A stretch of DNA of 64,000 nt from Nitrosomonas oligotropha. Its GTDB lineage: Bacteria > Pseudomonadota > Gammaproteobacteria > Burkholderiales > Nitrosomonadaceae. The stretch spans positions 1-64,000 of the forward strand of contig NZ_FNOE01000002.1 in assembly GCF_900106555.1 (NCBI RefSeq), read 5' to 3'. Made by a program: the position numbers and the translations under genes. Below the pieces are notes generated by a model, which saw nothing but the letters and a program-made list of their open reading frames with translations, did no database searches and had not been told where the DNA came from. Below are positions 1-10,581 of the stretch, in pieces (positions within the stretch are counted from its first letter, which is position 1; every line of letters begins with the position of its first letter).

Positions 1-51
1 TATATCAACAGTATTGCTGGCGCGGTAATTCCAGTCTTTACCAAACTGTAA
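1..51 (+). CDS. amoB: C-terminal end of AmoB (ammonia monooxygenase subunit B), partial
   Basis: Only the last 16 codons and the TAA stop are in the window; the rest lies upstream. The visible tail ends in VIPVFTKL, which I recognise as the style of AmoB/PmoB C-termini. AmoB is the largely periplasmic copper-binding subunit of ammonia monooxygenase, which oxidises ammonia to hydroxylamine. The call rests mostly on context: a strong terminator follows at once, then amoE and amoD, the order known downstream of amoCAB in betaproteobacterial ammonia oxidisers. Sixteen residues alone would not be enough. Confidence 0.6.
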   Translation, partial: YINSIAGAVIPVFTKL

Positions 52-68
52 GAGAAGTTAGTATCAAC

Positions 69-113
69 ACCGGTACACCACTGTCGAAAGACAGCCGGTG
101 TACCGGTTTTTTT
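69..113 (+). terminator. Rho-independent terminator after amoB
   Basis: An 11-bp perfect stem (69-79 with 97-107) continues into a second 5-bp stem closed by a GAAA tetraloop (81-94), and a run of seven T follows (107-113). It separates amoB from amoE, so amoE and amoD would be expressed by read-through or from their own promoter in 114-200. Confidence 0.9.
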
Positions 114-209
114 ATCGGTAGAGAAAAGAGTAAAAATTTAGGGTATTAAAAGAATGCGGACAAAAGAACTGGCACAATTAGAGGCGCTTATCCAAAAGGA
201 GGATTTGTC

Positions 210-794
210 GTGGTCAGGCAAATAGCACAAACGGGGACAGCAGTCTTTACACTCGTTATGGCACTGTATGCCGGTACAGCTGGCGCACATGGCAAAGTAG
301 CGATGGAAGAAGACAACTGCATGCGCCGGATCGGCGAAAACATGATTCACCTCAGTACCTATCAGCCACAAGTAAACGAAGAAGGACATTACTGCACGGA
401 AATACCCAAAGCGGGCAATGCCATACTCGTTATAGATTTAGTAGACCCTGCACTGCGTGAGATGCCGATAGGCGTAAAAGTTATGAAAGGCAGCAAAGCT
501 GGCGAAGGGGATACGATCACAAGCCTGCATCCAGCGATGTATCAGGACGGTGTGATCAGCACACAAAGCCCTCTGGAACAAGGGAAATATCTGGTATTGA
601 TTACTGCTGAAGGCGTACCACCACTGAACTACGAATATCATTTACGGGTGGAAATGATCAACTACGCCGAAGTATTCAGAGCCACCATAGGACCGGCAGT
701 CGGCCTATTGCTGACCACAATACTTGGGTATAAACTCATCCGGTCAAGGCGTTTCAGAGACTGGCTGGCAACACGCCGGGCCAACAAGAACTGA
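210..794 (+). CDS. amoE: AmoE, membrane-anchored periplasmic protein of the amo cluster
   Basis: A 194-residue protein with a GTG start placed 7 bases after a very strong AAAGGAGG ribosome site. It has a signal peptide (about residues 1-26, AGA then His27), a periplasmic domain, and one C-terminal membrane helix (about 152-172) followed by an Arg-rich cytoplasmic tail. It is a clear paralogue of the next gene: both have His at the predicted mature N-terminus, then Cys, His and Cys at nearly fixed spacing (H27, C37, H47, C62 here), plus shared YQP and IP..G motifs. AmoE (orf4) is known from betaproteobacterial ammonia oxidisers. Its exact role is unknown; the conserved His/Cys/Met set suggests copper handling for ammonia monooxygenase, which is inference. 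Confidence 0.85.
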   Translation: MVRQIAQTGTAVFTLVMALYAGTAGAHGKVAMEEDNCMRRIGENMIHLSTYQPQVNEEGHYCTEIPKAGNAILVIDLVDPALREMPIGVKVMKGSKAGEGDTITSLHPAMYQDGVISTQSPLEQGKYLVLITAEGVPPLNYEYHLRVEMINYAEVFRATIGPAVGLLLTTILGYKLIRSRRFRDWLATRRANKN

Positions 795-856
795 GATCCT
801 ATAGCAGACAAAGCATATTAGAGACTAACCATTCATAGACACAGGAAATCCAAACG

Positions 857-1426
857 ATGTCAGCAAGACTAATAGAAATGAAGCAAACATTATTCGCGAT
901 TATACTCGCAACGGGCATGATATTTACCGCACAAGCACAAGCGCACGGTGGTTTGGCACTGGCTGAAGACATGTGCGTACTGACGGTAGGGCCGTACCGG
1001 ATGCACTTTACCGGCTATCAACCCTTATCGCAGGAAGAAGAATTCTGTGAAGACATACCGGAAACAGGCAAGACCGTGATAGCACTGGACTACATCCAAG
1101 AAGAATTACGGCCGCTGAAAACGGAAGTGCGGATTATTCGTGACACGGGATCGGAAGCGAACCTGGATGAGATCACAGTATTCCACTTACCACCGAAAGT
1201 ATATCCATCGGCATCAATTACGGTAGATCACACCTTTCCGGAGAAAGGCAAGTTTGTAGGGCTGGTGACGGTGACGGGTGGAGCGCAGGACTATGTATCA
1301 CGCTTTCCGTTCTCGGTAGGTGAAGGCCGTCCGACCCCGAAAGTAGCGATTATTGCACCGGTTGTATTGGTCCTCGCTGTTGCCGCTTTCTTCTTCTTGC
1401 GGAAGCGTAAACCGAAAGCTGATTGA
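857..1426 (+). CDS. amoD: AmoD, membrane-anchored periplasmic protein of the amo cluster
   Basis: A 189-residue homologue of AmoD/PmoD. It carries a signal peptide ending in AQA before His30, a periplasmic domain with H30, C40, H50 and C64 spaced as in AmoE, and a C-terminal helix (about 160-180) followed by a Lys/Arg tail. ATG 857 has an AGGAAA site upstream; ATG 878 would give a more compact signal peptide starting MKQTLF and is a real alternative. The PmoD/AmoD family is linked to copper delivery to the membrane monooxygenases. It lies 62 bp after amoE, probably co-transcribed, and ends at a strong terminator. Confidence 0.88.
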   Translation: MSARLIEMKQTLFAIILATGMIFTAQAQAHGGLALAEDMCVLTVGPYRMHFTGYQPLSQEEEFCEDIPETGKTVIALDYIQEELRPLKTEVRIIRDTGSEANLDEITVFHLPPKVYPSASITVDHTFPEKGKFVGLVTVTGGAQDYVSRFPFSVGEGRPTPKVAIIAPVVLVLAVAAFFFLRKRKPKAD

Positions 1427-1451
1427 AAAATATAGCAAGTCCAAAAATGTA

Positions 1452-1488
1452 AAAAGCACAACAGGGAATTTCCTGTTGTGCTTTTTTC
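1452..1488 (+). terminator. Bidirectional terminator between amoD and secF
   Basis: Inverted repeat AAAAGCACAACAGG / CCTGTTGTGCTTTT with a short AT-rich loop, an A-run on the left and a T-run on the right. It can terminate amoD on the plus strand and the convergent queA-secF operon on the minus strand. Confidence 0.88.
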
Positions 1489-1563
1489 TATTCAGAAATT
1501 AGAAATGCGCGATTTATGGTCAACGGGTACTAATAGTTGACTCATTCATGTAATTGTAAAACC

Positions 1564-2502
1564 TTATACAACCGCGCCATCATTTTCCAGGGGTTTTTTC
1601 TCAATCTTAACAAGATCTTCGCGTTTGACACCCAGCAGCATGATGATTGAGCTGCCGACCATAATTGACGAATAAATCCCGAACAAAATCCCAATGGTTA
1701 ATGCCAATGCAAAATAGTGAAGCACTTCACCGCCGAATAATAGCATTGCGATGACGACCATTTGTGTACTTCCATGGGTAATAATCGTGCGTGACATCGT
1801 TTCTGTAATGGCGCTATCGATGACTTCGGTAATGGATGCTTTGCGATATTTACGAAAATTCTCGCGGATCCGATCGAAAATAACGACTGACTCATTAACG
1901 GAGTAACCCAGTATGGCTAATATGGCGGCGAGCACGGTGAGCGAAAATTCCCACTGAAAGAAAGCAAAGCAGCCAACGATGATAACAACGTCATGCAAGT
2001 TGGCAATAATGCCCGATACGCCAAATTTCCACTCGAATCGCACTGCCAAGTAGGCAACGATACCAAGAGAAACAAATAGCAAAGCCAGTGCACCATTTTC
2101 CAGTAATTCCGCGCCGACTTGTGGTCCGACAAATTCAACTCGTTTCATTTCGACCGAAGAATCTGCTTGTCTTAATGCACTCATGACAGTTTCAGACAAC
2201 TGTGCACTGGAAACCTCTGTTTTAATTGGTAAGCGAATCAAAACCTCACGAGAGGTGCCGAAATTTTGCACGCTGGCGTCAGACATACCGAGATCGGTGA
2301 GTACACCTCTGACTCTCTCGAGATCAGCGGCTTGATTGTAACTGACTTCCAGTACGGTTCCGCCCGTGAAGTCCACACCGAGATTGAGTCCTTTTGTGGT
2401 AATGAAGAAAATAGATAGGGCAAATGTCACAATTGAAATGACAGCCCCGACCCGTCTCCATCGCATAAAGGGGATGTTATGATTAAATCTAAAAAATTCC
2501 AT
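1564..2502 (-). CDS. secF: Protein translocase subunit SecF
   Basis: SecF, 312 residues, the usual family length. It has an N-terminal membrane helix, a periplasmic domain with the family motif LGVDFTGGT near residue 43, then five C-terminal helices including the VNESVVIFDRIREN signature of the SecD/SecF group. With SecD and YajC it forms the accessory complex that uses the proton gradient to help SecYEG complete secretion. It is the last gene of the queA-tgt-yajC-secD-secF operon, 23 bp after secD. Confidence 0.97.
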   Translation of the reverse strand: MEFFRFNHNIPFMRWRRVGAVISIVTFALSIFFITTKGLNLGVDFTGGTVLEVSYNQAADLERVRGVLTDLGMSDASVQNFGTSREVLIRLPIKTEVSSAQLSETVMSALRQADSSVEMKRVEFVGPQVGAELLENGALALLFVSLGIVAYLAVRFEWKFGVSGIIANLHDVVIIVGCFAFFQWEFSLTVLAAILAILGYSVNESVVIFDRIRENFRKYRKASITEVIDSAITETMSRTIITHGSTQMVVIAMLLFGGEVLHYFALALTIGILFGIYSSIMVGSSIIMLLGVKREDLVKIEKKPLENDGAVV

Positions 2503-2525
2503 GATTTACTTCCTTATAGATCTGA

Positions 2526-4568
2526 TTAGTCAGCTTTGGGTTGCTTGGTATCAGATGATTTTCGCTTGTTTTTAGCTTTACCCGGTTTTCTTTCGCTCGA
2601 TTCGGCTTGAACATCAAGATCAGCTCGTTGAATGACTTCGGTTTTAGCTTCAAGCTGTTTTGTAACTCTGTTCTGAATATCGATCGATTCTTCGCTTGCT
2701 TTGCTACGAGCTAATGCAGTTCTCTGATTAGTCTTATTTTGTTCCGGTATCCAGATTTTTCCAATCGGAACGTGATCCAATCGGCGATTACCATATATTA
2801 GATTCACCATGCCTCTGGACACAAAAGTTGCTGTAAATACGGAAGTCATAATGCCTAAGCAAAGTACTACCGCAAATCCTTTCACCGGACCTGAACCGAA
2901 AGCAAACAGTGCAATACCGGCAATGAGGGTGGTGATGTTGGAATCCACAATCGTGCCGAAGGCTCGCTCGAATCCCGCATGAATAGCTAATTGCGGCGAA
3001 GCGCCAGCGCGTAACTCATCCCTAATCCGTTCATTGATCAACACGTTGGCATCAATCGCCATACCGACCGTCAAGGCCAGTGCAGCCATTCCCGGAAGTG
3101 TCAGCGTAGCCTGCATGATGGATAATAAACCGACCAGCAGTAATAGATTCATGGCCAGTGCAACGACCGAGATCATACCGAACGCCGTGTAGTAAATGGC
3201 AATGAAGATAGCGACGCCCAAGAAGCCATATAAGGTCGAGTTGTAGCCTCGGGCAATATTCTCTGCGCCCAAGCTTGGTCCTACTGTGCGCTCTTCAATG
3301 ATATCCATCGGTGCTGCCAAAGCGCCAGCGCGCAGCAATAACGCAACATCGCGCGCTTCCCTGCTGGTCATGCGCCCGCTGATCTGTACGCGTCCACCGC
3401 CGATTTCTTCACGAATGACCGGTGCGGTGATGACTTCCGCCTTATTTTTCTCAATTAGCAGAATGGCCATTCTTTTGCCGACATTATCCCGTGTTAATTG
3501 TTTGAAAATGCGCGATCCGCCATTGTCTAAATTGAGATGTACTGCGGGTTGATTGTCCTTATCAAACCCCGATTGAGCATCGGTGATATGCTCACCGGTC
3601 AACAATACTTGTTTTTTAACAAGCACTGGGCTTCCACCACGCTCTTCATACAGCTCGGTACCCGCGGGCACCTTGCCCTGCAACGCGGCATCGAGATCAT
3701 GCTCGTCATCGACCATGCGAACTTCCAGGGTGGCTGTCCGTCCCAGAATATCTTTTGCTTTGGCGGTATCTTGCACCCCCGGCAATTGCACGATGACGCG
3801 ATCCGATCCGGCTTTCTGGATGATCGGTTCAGCGACGCCCAGTTCATTAACGCGATTACGCAGGGTTGTGATGTTCTGCAACACCGCTGACTCTTGCATG
3901 CGCGCGAGTGCCTCGGATTTAATCGTAGCGACGAGATGGTAGCGGCTATCGACATTCTCTTCCTTGAAACCAAGGTCGGGATAATTCGACTTTAACTCAG
4001 CTTCCGCTTTGGTGCGTGATTCAGCGTCGCGAAATTTCAAAGTCAGTTTCTTGGCTTGTTTTTCCAGGCCGGTATAGGAAATTTTTTGTTCGCGTAATTT
4101 GCCGCGGATATCAGCGCTGTAACGATCCAGTGATTTTTCATGCGCGCCTTCCATATCGACGGCCAGCATGAAATGCACGCCACCGCGCAGATCCAACCCC
4201 AGATACATCGGCAATGCGCCGAGATCGGTCAGCCACTGGGGAGAATTGGGTAGTAAGTTTAGCGCAGTGATATAGTCATTACCCAAAGTTGATTCCAGCA
4301 AATCTTTTGCTTTGATTTGGGTCTCAGTATCGGCGAAACGTACTTTAATGCTTCCCTCTTCAAGGAGCATTCCATCCGTTCCAAGGTTGGCTTGTTTTAA
4401 TGCGTCTTCAACGCGTTGCAACAAGGCGGTATCAGTGCTTGCGGACGTCCGTAAAGGGGAGATCTGTACTGCGGGCGATTCGCCGTAAAAATTCGGCAAT
4501 GTATACAGCAAGCCGAGTAGCAGTGAAACCGCAATAATCAAGTATTGCCAAAGTGCGTAGCGGTTCAT
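2526..4568 (-). CDS. secD: Protein translocase subunit SecD with a charged C-terminal tail
   Basis: SecD, 680 residues. Membrane helix 1 lies at about 7-27, the DLRGGVHF motif near residue 127, then the large periplasmic P1 domain, followed by five membrane helices with the MAIDANVLINERIRDE signature. It partners SecF in the inner membrane. Family members usually stop near 615-630 residues, soon after the last helix. Here about 60 extra residues follow, rich in Lys, Glu and Ser, ending in a KPGKAKNKRKSS stretch. The tail would face the cytoplasm and is probably disordered; its role is unknown. Confidence 0.96.
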   Translation of the reverse strand: MNRYALWQYLIIAVSLLLGLLYTLPNFYGESPAVQISPLRTSASTDTALLQRVEDALKQANLGTDGMLLEEGSIKVRFADTETQIKAKDLLESTLGNDYITALNLLPNSPQWLTDLGALPMYLGLDLRGGVHFMLAVDMEGAHEKSLDRYSADIRGKLREQKISYTGLEKQAKKLTLKFRDAESRTKAEAELKSNYPDLGFKEENVDSRYHLVATIKSEALARMQESAVLQNITTLRNRVNELGVAEPIIQKAGSDRVIVQLPGVQDTAKAKDILGRTATLEVRMVDDEHDLDAALQGKVPAGTELYEERGGSPVLVKKQVLLTGEHITDAQSGFDKDNQPAVHLNLDNGGSRIFKQLTRDNVGKRMAILLIEKNKAEVITAPVIREEIGGGRVQISGRMTSREARDVALLLRAGALAAPMDIIEERTVGPSLGAENIARGYNSTLYGFLGVAIFIAIYYTAFGMISVVALAMNLLLLVGLLSIMQATLTLPGMAALALTVGMAIDANVLINERIRDELRAGASPQLAIHAGFERAFGTIVDSNITTLIAGIALFAFGSGPVKGFAVVLCLGIMTSVFTATFVSRGMVNLIYGNRRLDHVPIGKIWIPEQNKTNQRTALARSKASEESIDIQNRVTKQLEAKTEVIQRADLDVQAESSERKPGKAKNKRKSSDTKQPKAD

Positions 4569-4663
4569 GGGTGTCAGTTAAGTATTAATTAATGATAAAA
4601 GATAAGAAAGATATGTGACGGCAAGCGATTCAATAACTATTCCTTCCGCCACGGTATGCGTGG

Positions 4664-5107
4664 TTATTTTTTGTCAACATTGCCAGCGTCAGTATCATGG
4701 CTCTCCGTGGTTTCGGCGGCACTGTTTTCCGAGGCGGTTGTTGTTTTGGTTGTTTTGGATTTTTGAGTTTTTCCTTTCGGCTCGATACTTTTCAGTGTTC
4801 CTTTGGGCAATAGGGTTTGCACCGAGGATTTAAGCGCGGTGACTTCGATAGCCGGTGCTATTTCGATAATCACATAAGCTTCGCTGACATTCAGAACCTG
4901 ACCGAGAATGCCGCCGTTGGTAATGACTTCATCGCCTCTCTGCAATCCTTCCACCATCTGTTTTTGCTCTTTGGCGCGTTTGGCCTGCGGGCGGATCAGC
5001 AGGAAATAAAATAAGACAAGTATTCCGAACATCGATAATAGGCTCAGCCAGTCTGCGTCAGCTTGCGTTGACGCGGCAGCTTGGGCAAATGCATCATTAA
5101 TCAGCAT
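4664..5107 (-). CDS. yajC: Sec translocon accessory subunit YajC
   Basis: YajC, 147 residues from ATG 5107, chosen because AGGAGAA lies just upstream; a longer reading to 5137 adds ten residues without a comparable site. It has one membrane helix (about 20-42, ending FYFLLIRPQAKRAKE) and a cytoplasmic domain with the family motif GDEVITNGGILGQV. About 45 residues after the domain form a Lys/Thr/Ser-rich then acidic tail not present in E. coli YajC (110 residues). It is encoded between tgt and secD as in most proteobacteria and associates with SecDF. Confidence 0.95.
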   Translation of the reverse strand: MLINDAFAQAAASTQADADWLSLLSMFGILVLFYFLLIRPQAKRAKEQKQMVEGLQRGDEVITNGGILGQVLNVSEAYVIIEIAPAIEVTALKSSVQTLLPKGTLKSIEPKGKTQKSKTTKTTTASENSAAETTESHDTDAGNVDKK

Positions 5108-5154
5108 AAAATTCTCCTTTTCTGAAAAAAGGTACATATTAGCATGATGACCGC

Positions 5155-7271
<2,117 letters not shown>

Positions 7272-7380
7272 GCCGCCTATTATACCGGCGCAGCATGTTT
7301 TCCGCCCATGCGGCTTGCTGTACTTCGGCTTTTCAGTGATAATTGCGCCTTCTGTTTATTCAAAACAGGCAAATTGTTTG

Positions 7381-7467
7381 GCCGAGATGGCGGAATTGGT
7401 AGACGCACGGGACTCAAAATCCCGCGATGGTGACATCATGGGGGTTCGATTCCCCCTCTCGGCACCA
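7381..7467 (+). tRNA. tRNA-Leu (anticodon CAA)
   Basis: An 87-base tRNA with encoded CCA. The acceptor stem GCCGAGA pairs with TCTCGGC. The anticodon arm CGGGA-CTCAAAA-TCCCG reads UUG codons through CAA. A long variable arm (class II, GATGGTGACATC) and a T arm GGGGGTTCGATTCCCCC are clear. Its 3' end is the integration target of the island: the integrase gene begins about 165 bp downstream and a worn copy of the 3' end recurs at 20828. Confidence 0.97.
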
Positions 7468-7482
7468 GTAGCAACATTCAAG
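7451..7482 (+). repeat. Left attachment site of the island (tRNA-Leu 3' end)
   Basis: The last part of the tRNA T arm, acceptor stem, CCA and following bases reappear at 20828-20859 with few changes (CCCTCTCG[G]CACCAG then TAGCAACATTCAAG). Similarity runs on for over 200 bp on both sides of the integrase start. This is the expected arrangement for a P4-type integrase acting at a tRNA 3' end. The exact crossover point cannot be read from sequence alone. Confidence 0.75.
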
Positions 7483-7580
7483 TGGTTTCATATCGTATCA
7501 AATACCTTGTAATTACAAAGAATTTAAGAAATTGATCGTATCAAGAGATAGCATGTTATCTTTTGACATACCATCAAATT

Positions 7581-7606
7581 GTTGGTACTTTTGATGGTAC
7601 TTTTAG
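7581..7606 (+). repeat. Left-end copy of a GATGGTAC repeat, possible integrase arm site
   Basis: Two tandem TTGGTACTTT / GATGGTACTTTT units lie just before the integrase start, with inverted relatives (ATACCATCAAA) at about 7569 and 7621. A close match occurs at 20750-20773 near the other end of the island. Position at both ends suggests arm-type binding sites for the integrase or its directionality factor; this is inference. Confidence 0.45.
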
Positions 7607-7631
7607 ATACCAACATGCCAGATACCATCAA

Positions 7632-8855
7632 ATGCTTACTGATGTCGCAGTACGCCAAGCTAAAGCAAAAGAGAAGCCCTATAAAATAAGCGATAGTAGT
7701 GGGTTGTATTTATTGGTGAATTCCACCGGTAAATATTGGCGCATGAATTACCGTTTCGCAGGCAAGCAAAAGACTTTAGCAATAGGCGTATATCCCGCAG
7801 TATCGTTGGTTGATGCCAGAAAGAAACGAGATGAAGCAAAAGATCAACTTGCCAAAGATATTGATCCGGCAATAACTAAAGCCATCAATAAACACATTGT
7901 GCGCACCGCAGCAGAAAATACTTTCAAAGCTGTAGCGTTGGAATGGCACGCGAAAACCAGCAAAACATGGGCGGAATCGACGGCGAACAATATCAAGCGG
8001 TATCTGGAAAAAGATATTTTTCCGTGGCTAGGCAATCGTGTCATCAAGGATATTGCCGCACCGGATTTGCTGGTGGTATTGCGCAAGATAGAAAGCCGTG
8101 GGGCACATGAAAAAGCGCAGCGTTGCCGCGAATATGCCGGGCGGGTGTTTCGCTATGCCGTGGCGACCGGACGCGCGGAACGCGATCCTAGCGGGGATTT
8201 GAGGGGTGCATTGACACCGGTTAAAGTCAAACACCATGCCAGCATCACCGACCCTAAAGCCATTGGCGCATTACTGCGCGCGATTAATGGTTTTAGCGGT
8301 TCTTTCATCACCAGATGTGCCTTGCAGCTTGCACCACTGGTATTTGTGCGCCCTGGTGAATTGCGTCATGCCGAATGGTCGGAAATCGATTTTGATAAAA
8401 AAGAATGGCGCATACCCGGCCACAAAATGAAAATGGGTGAAGTGCATATCGTGCCATTATCCCGTCAAGCGATTGAAATTTTGCAATCGATTCATCCATT
8501 GACTGGCGACGGTCAATATATCTTCCCGAGCATACGCAGTGGTGCCCGCCCGATGTCCGAAAATACCGTCAACGGCGCATTGCGGCGCATGGGGTATGAA
8601 AAGGACGAAATGACCGGCCACGGTTTCCGCAGCATGGCCAGCACACTGCTACATGAGCATGGCTGGCCGCATGAAGCGATTGAGCGGCAACTTGCCCATG
8701 CGGAACGCAATAAAGTGGTGGCCGCATATAACTACGCCGAACACTTGCCAAAACGACGGGAAATGATGAACTGGTGGGCAGATTATTTGGATGAACTGGC
8801 AGCGGGTGCAAAAGTGGTCAATTTTCAGAAAGATCGAACAAGACTTTCTGAATAA
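7632..8855 (+). CDS. Tyrosine-type site-specific integrase (P4 family)
   Basis: 407 residues from ATG 7632, chosen because MLTDVAVRQAKAKEKPYK is the classic N-terminus of this family; the longer reading from 7563 runs through the probable arm repeats. It has an N-terminal arm-binding DUF4102-type domain (1-90), a core-binding domain (about 95-190) and a C-terminal catalytic domain. Catalytic residues visible are Arg in VRPGEL, His-x-x-Arg in HGFRS, His in LAHAERN, and Tyr in the AAYNYAEHL segment. It appears intact and should integrate or excise the island at tRNA-Leu. Confidence 0.95.
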   Translation: MLTDVAVRQAKAKEKPYKISDSSGLYLLVNSTGKYWRMNYRFAGKQKTLAIGVYPAVSLVDARKKRDEAKDQLAKDIDPAITKAINKHIVRTAAENTFKAVALEWHAKTSKTWAESTANNIKRYLEKDIFPWLGNRVIKDIAAPDLLVVLRKIESRGAHEKAQRCREYAGRVFRYAVATGRAERDPSGDLRGALTPVKVKHHASITDPKAIGALLRAINGFSGSFITRCALQLAPLVFVRPGELRHAEWSEIDFDKKEWRIPGHKMKMGEVHIVPLSRQAIEILQSIHPLTGDGQYIFPSIRSGARPMSENTVNGALRRMGYEKDEMTGHGFRSMASTLLHEHGWPHEAIERQLAHAERNKVVAAYNYAEHLPKRREMMNWWADYLDELAAGAKVVNFQKDRTRLSE

Positions 8856-8864
8856 AGGGATATT

Positions 8865-9764
8865 ATGGAAACTTGGAAAAAAATCCCATCGTGGTTTAAG
8901 TTAGATAACTATCGTGACTCGTTTAATTTTACAGCTAAAGAGTGGCTAGAAGAAATAAGTAAAAGGCAAAATAAAGCAGTGATCTTTATGAGCCCTGATT
9001 ATTATTCAGAGATTTTATTGATGAGTCCTGATGATTTCAGCGAGGAAATGGAAGCAGCAATACAGTTCTTTGATAATATAAAGAAACAACCCCTAATTAG
9101 CTGTAGGTATGATGTTCGTTACTCAGAACTTGAAGAAATTCTTGGAGATTTCAAAATAACTGAGAACGAATATAAACATAAATTCGCTACTGTTCAGGAA
9201 CTGAGCGAGTATAACGCGTACATGTTCTTTTTCAATTCAGATAAAAGAATAGAAATTGAAAATGATTTATCAAGTCTTTATTCCGTTCATGTAGATCGTG
9301 AAGATTGGGTTAATGGAATAAAGCGCAATTTTGATATTAAAAGAAAATACAGCCAGCCAATAGCAAATCACGACATGTTTGAAGGTAGTAAATTTCTTGA
9401 GATTTATCTTAATTCAAGTGATGAGCAAATCTTATATGAATTTAAAAAATGGTTAGTTGATACTAGAAATTCCTCTGATAAATTTATTAAGCGTCAGTTA
9501 TCAACTAAAGATTTCCAAGATTGGTCTGAATCGCAGCTTCTTCCTTATTGGGATTTAACTACGATTGCTGCGATTGAGAACGCAACTATTCCATATCATG
9601 TATTAGGCAATGCATTGTTTCCCGATGAGTATGGTGTTGATCTTACCGAGCGAATTAGAAAGATTACAAAAAAGAAGTGTCAGTACATGTTTTCTGGAGA
9701 GGTTTTTGGCGCACTATTAGCACAAGCAAGATCTGAGGAGCTAAGCCGGAATAATTTATTATGA
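8865..9764 (+). CDS. DUF6387-like protein of unknown function
   Basis: 299 residues starting 9 bp after the integrase stop and probably co-transcribed. The N-terminus (IPSWFKLDNYRDSFNFTAKEW) resembles DUF6387 proteins, which commonly sit beside integrases on genomic islands. No catalytic motif, signal peptide or membrane helix is visible. The protein is acidic and aromatic-rich, and its base composition is distinctly more AT-rich than the integrase, suggesting separate origin. Function unknown. Confidence 0.7.
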   Translation: METWKKIPSWFKLDNYRDSFNFTAKEWLEEISKRQNKAVIFMSPDYYSEILLMSPDDFSEEMEAAIQFFDNIKKQPLISCRYDVRYSELEEILGDFKITENEYKHKFATVQELSEYNAYMFFFNSDKRIEIENDLSSLYSVHVDREDWVNGIKRNFDIKRKYSQPIANHDMFEGSKFLEIYLNSSDEQILYEFKKWLVDTRNSSDKFIKRQLSTKDFQDWSESQLLPYWDLTTIAAIENATIPYHVLGNALFPDEYGVDLTERIRKITKKKCQYMFSGEVFGALLAQARSEELSRNNLL

Positions 9765-9778
9765 AATTTATTCCGGTT
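9744..9778 (+). terminator. Possible hairpin terminator overlapping the stop codon of the DUF6387-like gene
   Basis: CCGGAATAA and TTATTCCGG arms with an AT-rich centre form a long hairpin across the stop codon, followed only by a short TTTA. The weak T-run makes termination uncertain. Confidence 0.4.
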
Positions 9779-9889
9779 TAACAGTTATAAAAGGTTGTTC
9801 CGGAAATAAAAACAATAACTTTCTTCCCTCGTAACTCATAAATCATGTAATTAAACTTCATATCACCTTAAAACAACTCAAGAGGTGAC

Positions 9890-10135
9890 ATGATGTTTAG
9901 TAACAAATCAGAAACAATTCCCGAAGCACTCAAAAACTTTGATCAACTCCCTGATACAGCCAATGTAAGGCAGCCTGTCGTTCAGGCTTTATATGCCTGT
10001 TCACCAGCCAGTGTATGGCGCGGTGTCAATGCCGGACGTATACCGAAACCGCGAAAATTATCGCCGCGTACTACTTGCTGGAACGTGGGCGAGCTGCGTG
10101 CAGCGTTGATTGCAGCAGGTAATCAGGGGGCATAA
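9890..10135 (+). CDS. AlpA-like small DNA-binding regulator
   Basis: 81 residues with a GAGGTG ribosome site before tandem ATG codons (9890 and 9893). The C-terminal half reads as a MerR/AlpA-type helix-turn-helix: SPASVWRGVNAGRIPKPRKLSPRTTCWNVGELRAAL, shown here in part, where a recognition helix is followed by a W..GELRA wing. Such proteins on P4-type islands often control integrase or excision. The role is inferred from fold and location. Confidence 0.7.
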   Translation: MMFSNKSETIPEALKNFDQLPDTANVRQPVVQALYACSPASVWRGVNAGRIPKPRKLSPRTTCWNVGELRAALIAAGNQGA

Positions 10136-10136
10136 C

Positions 10137-10439
10137 ATGGACAAAAAAATACCGCCCCAAAAAGAAGCGGCTTTTCAAGAAATCAATCGGAATTTTAGCG
10201 GGGATGATGCCAAACAGCAATGCGCACGGCTTTTGCAGGCGTTGAAGATGTATTCTATCAATACCTATGAAGCCAGCCGTGGTCTTGGAGTGTATCACCC
10301 GCCAGCGCGAGTTATGCAGCTTCGCAAAAACGGATACCCAGTCGATACAGTGTGGCAAACCATCGTTGCTGAAAACGGTGATACGCACCGCGTCGGCTGC
10401 TATCTGCTGCGCAACGGGGATTATCGCCATGAGTCATAA
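10137..10439 (+). CDS. Small winged helix-turn-helix protein
   Basis: 100 residues from ATG 10137, one base after the previous stop. Residues about 30-75 (LLQALKMYSINTYEASRGLG, then HPPARVMQLRKNGY) match the short phage or island helix-turn-helix domain in which a variable helix is followed by H.(P/A)ARV.(E/Q)LR..G. It probably acts on the island's own promoters; target unknown. It overlaps the next small gene by 11 bases. Confidence 0.7.
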   Translation: MDKKIPPQKEAAFQEINRNFSGDDAKQQCARLLQALKMYSINTYEASRGLGVYHPPARVMQLRKNGYPVDTVWQTIVAENGDTHRVGCYLLRNGDYRHES

Positions 10440-10578
10440 TCGTGAATCTTGGCTGGAACGCCTGGAAATGTTGCTTGCTCGGTTTTCTCACTTAGGGATA
10501 GGCGCGGATGTGGCTTCATTCAGTTTAATTGAATTCTTGTCATTGTACGTTTACTTATCCCGGTTAATGGAAAGCTAG
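10429..10578 (+). CDS. Small hypothetical protein, 49 residues
   Basis: Starts MSHNRESWLERLEMLL inside the 3' end of the helix-turn-helix gene and ends 3 bp before the relaxase start, so it sits in a tightly packed operon. The sequence is mostly helical with a hydrophobic C-terminal half (IEFLSLYVYLSRL). No family recognised. The packed position is the main support that it is real. Confidence 0.5.
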   Translation: MSHNRESWLERLEMLLARFSHLGIGADVASFSLIEFLSLYVYLSRLMES

Positions 10579-10581
10579 GCG

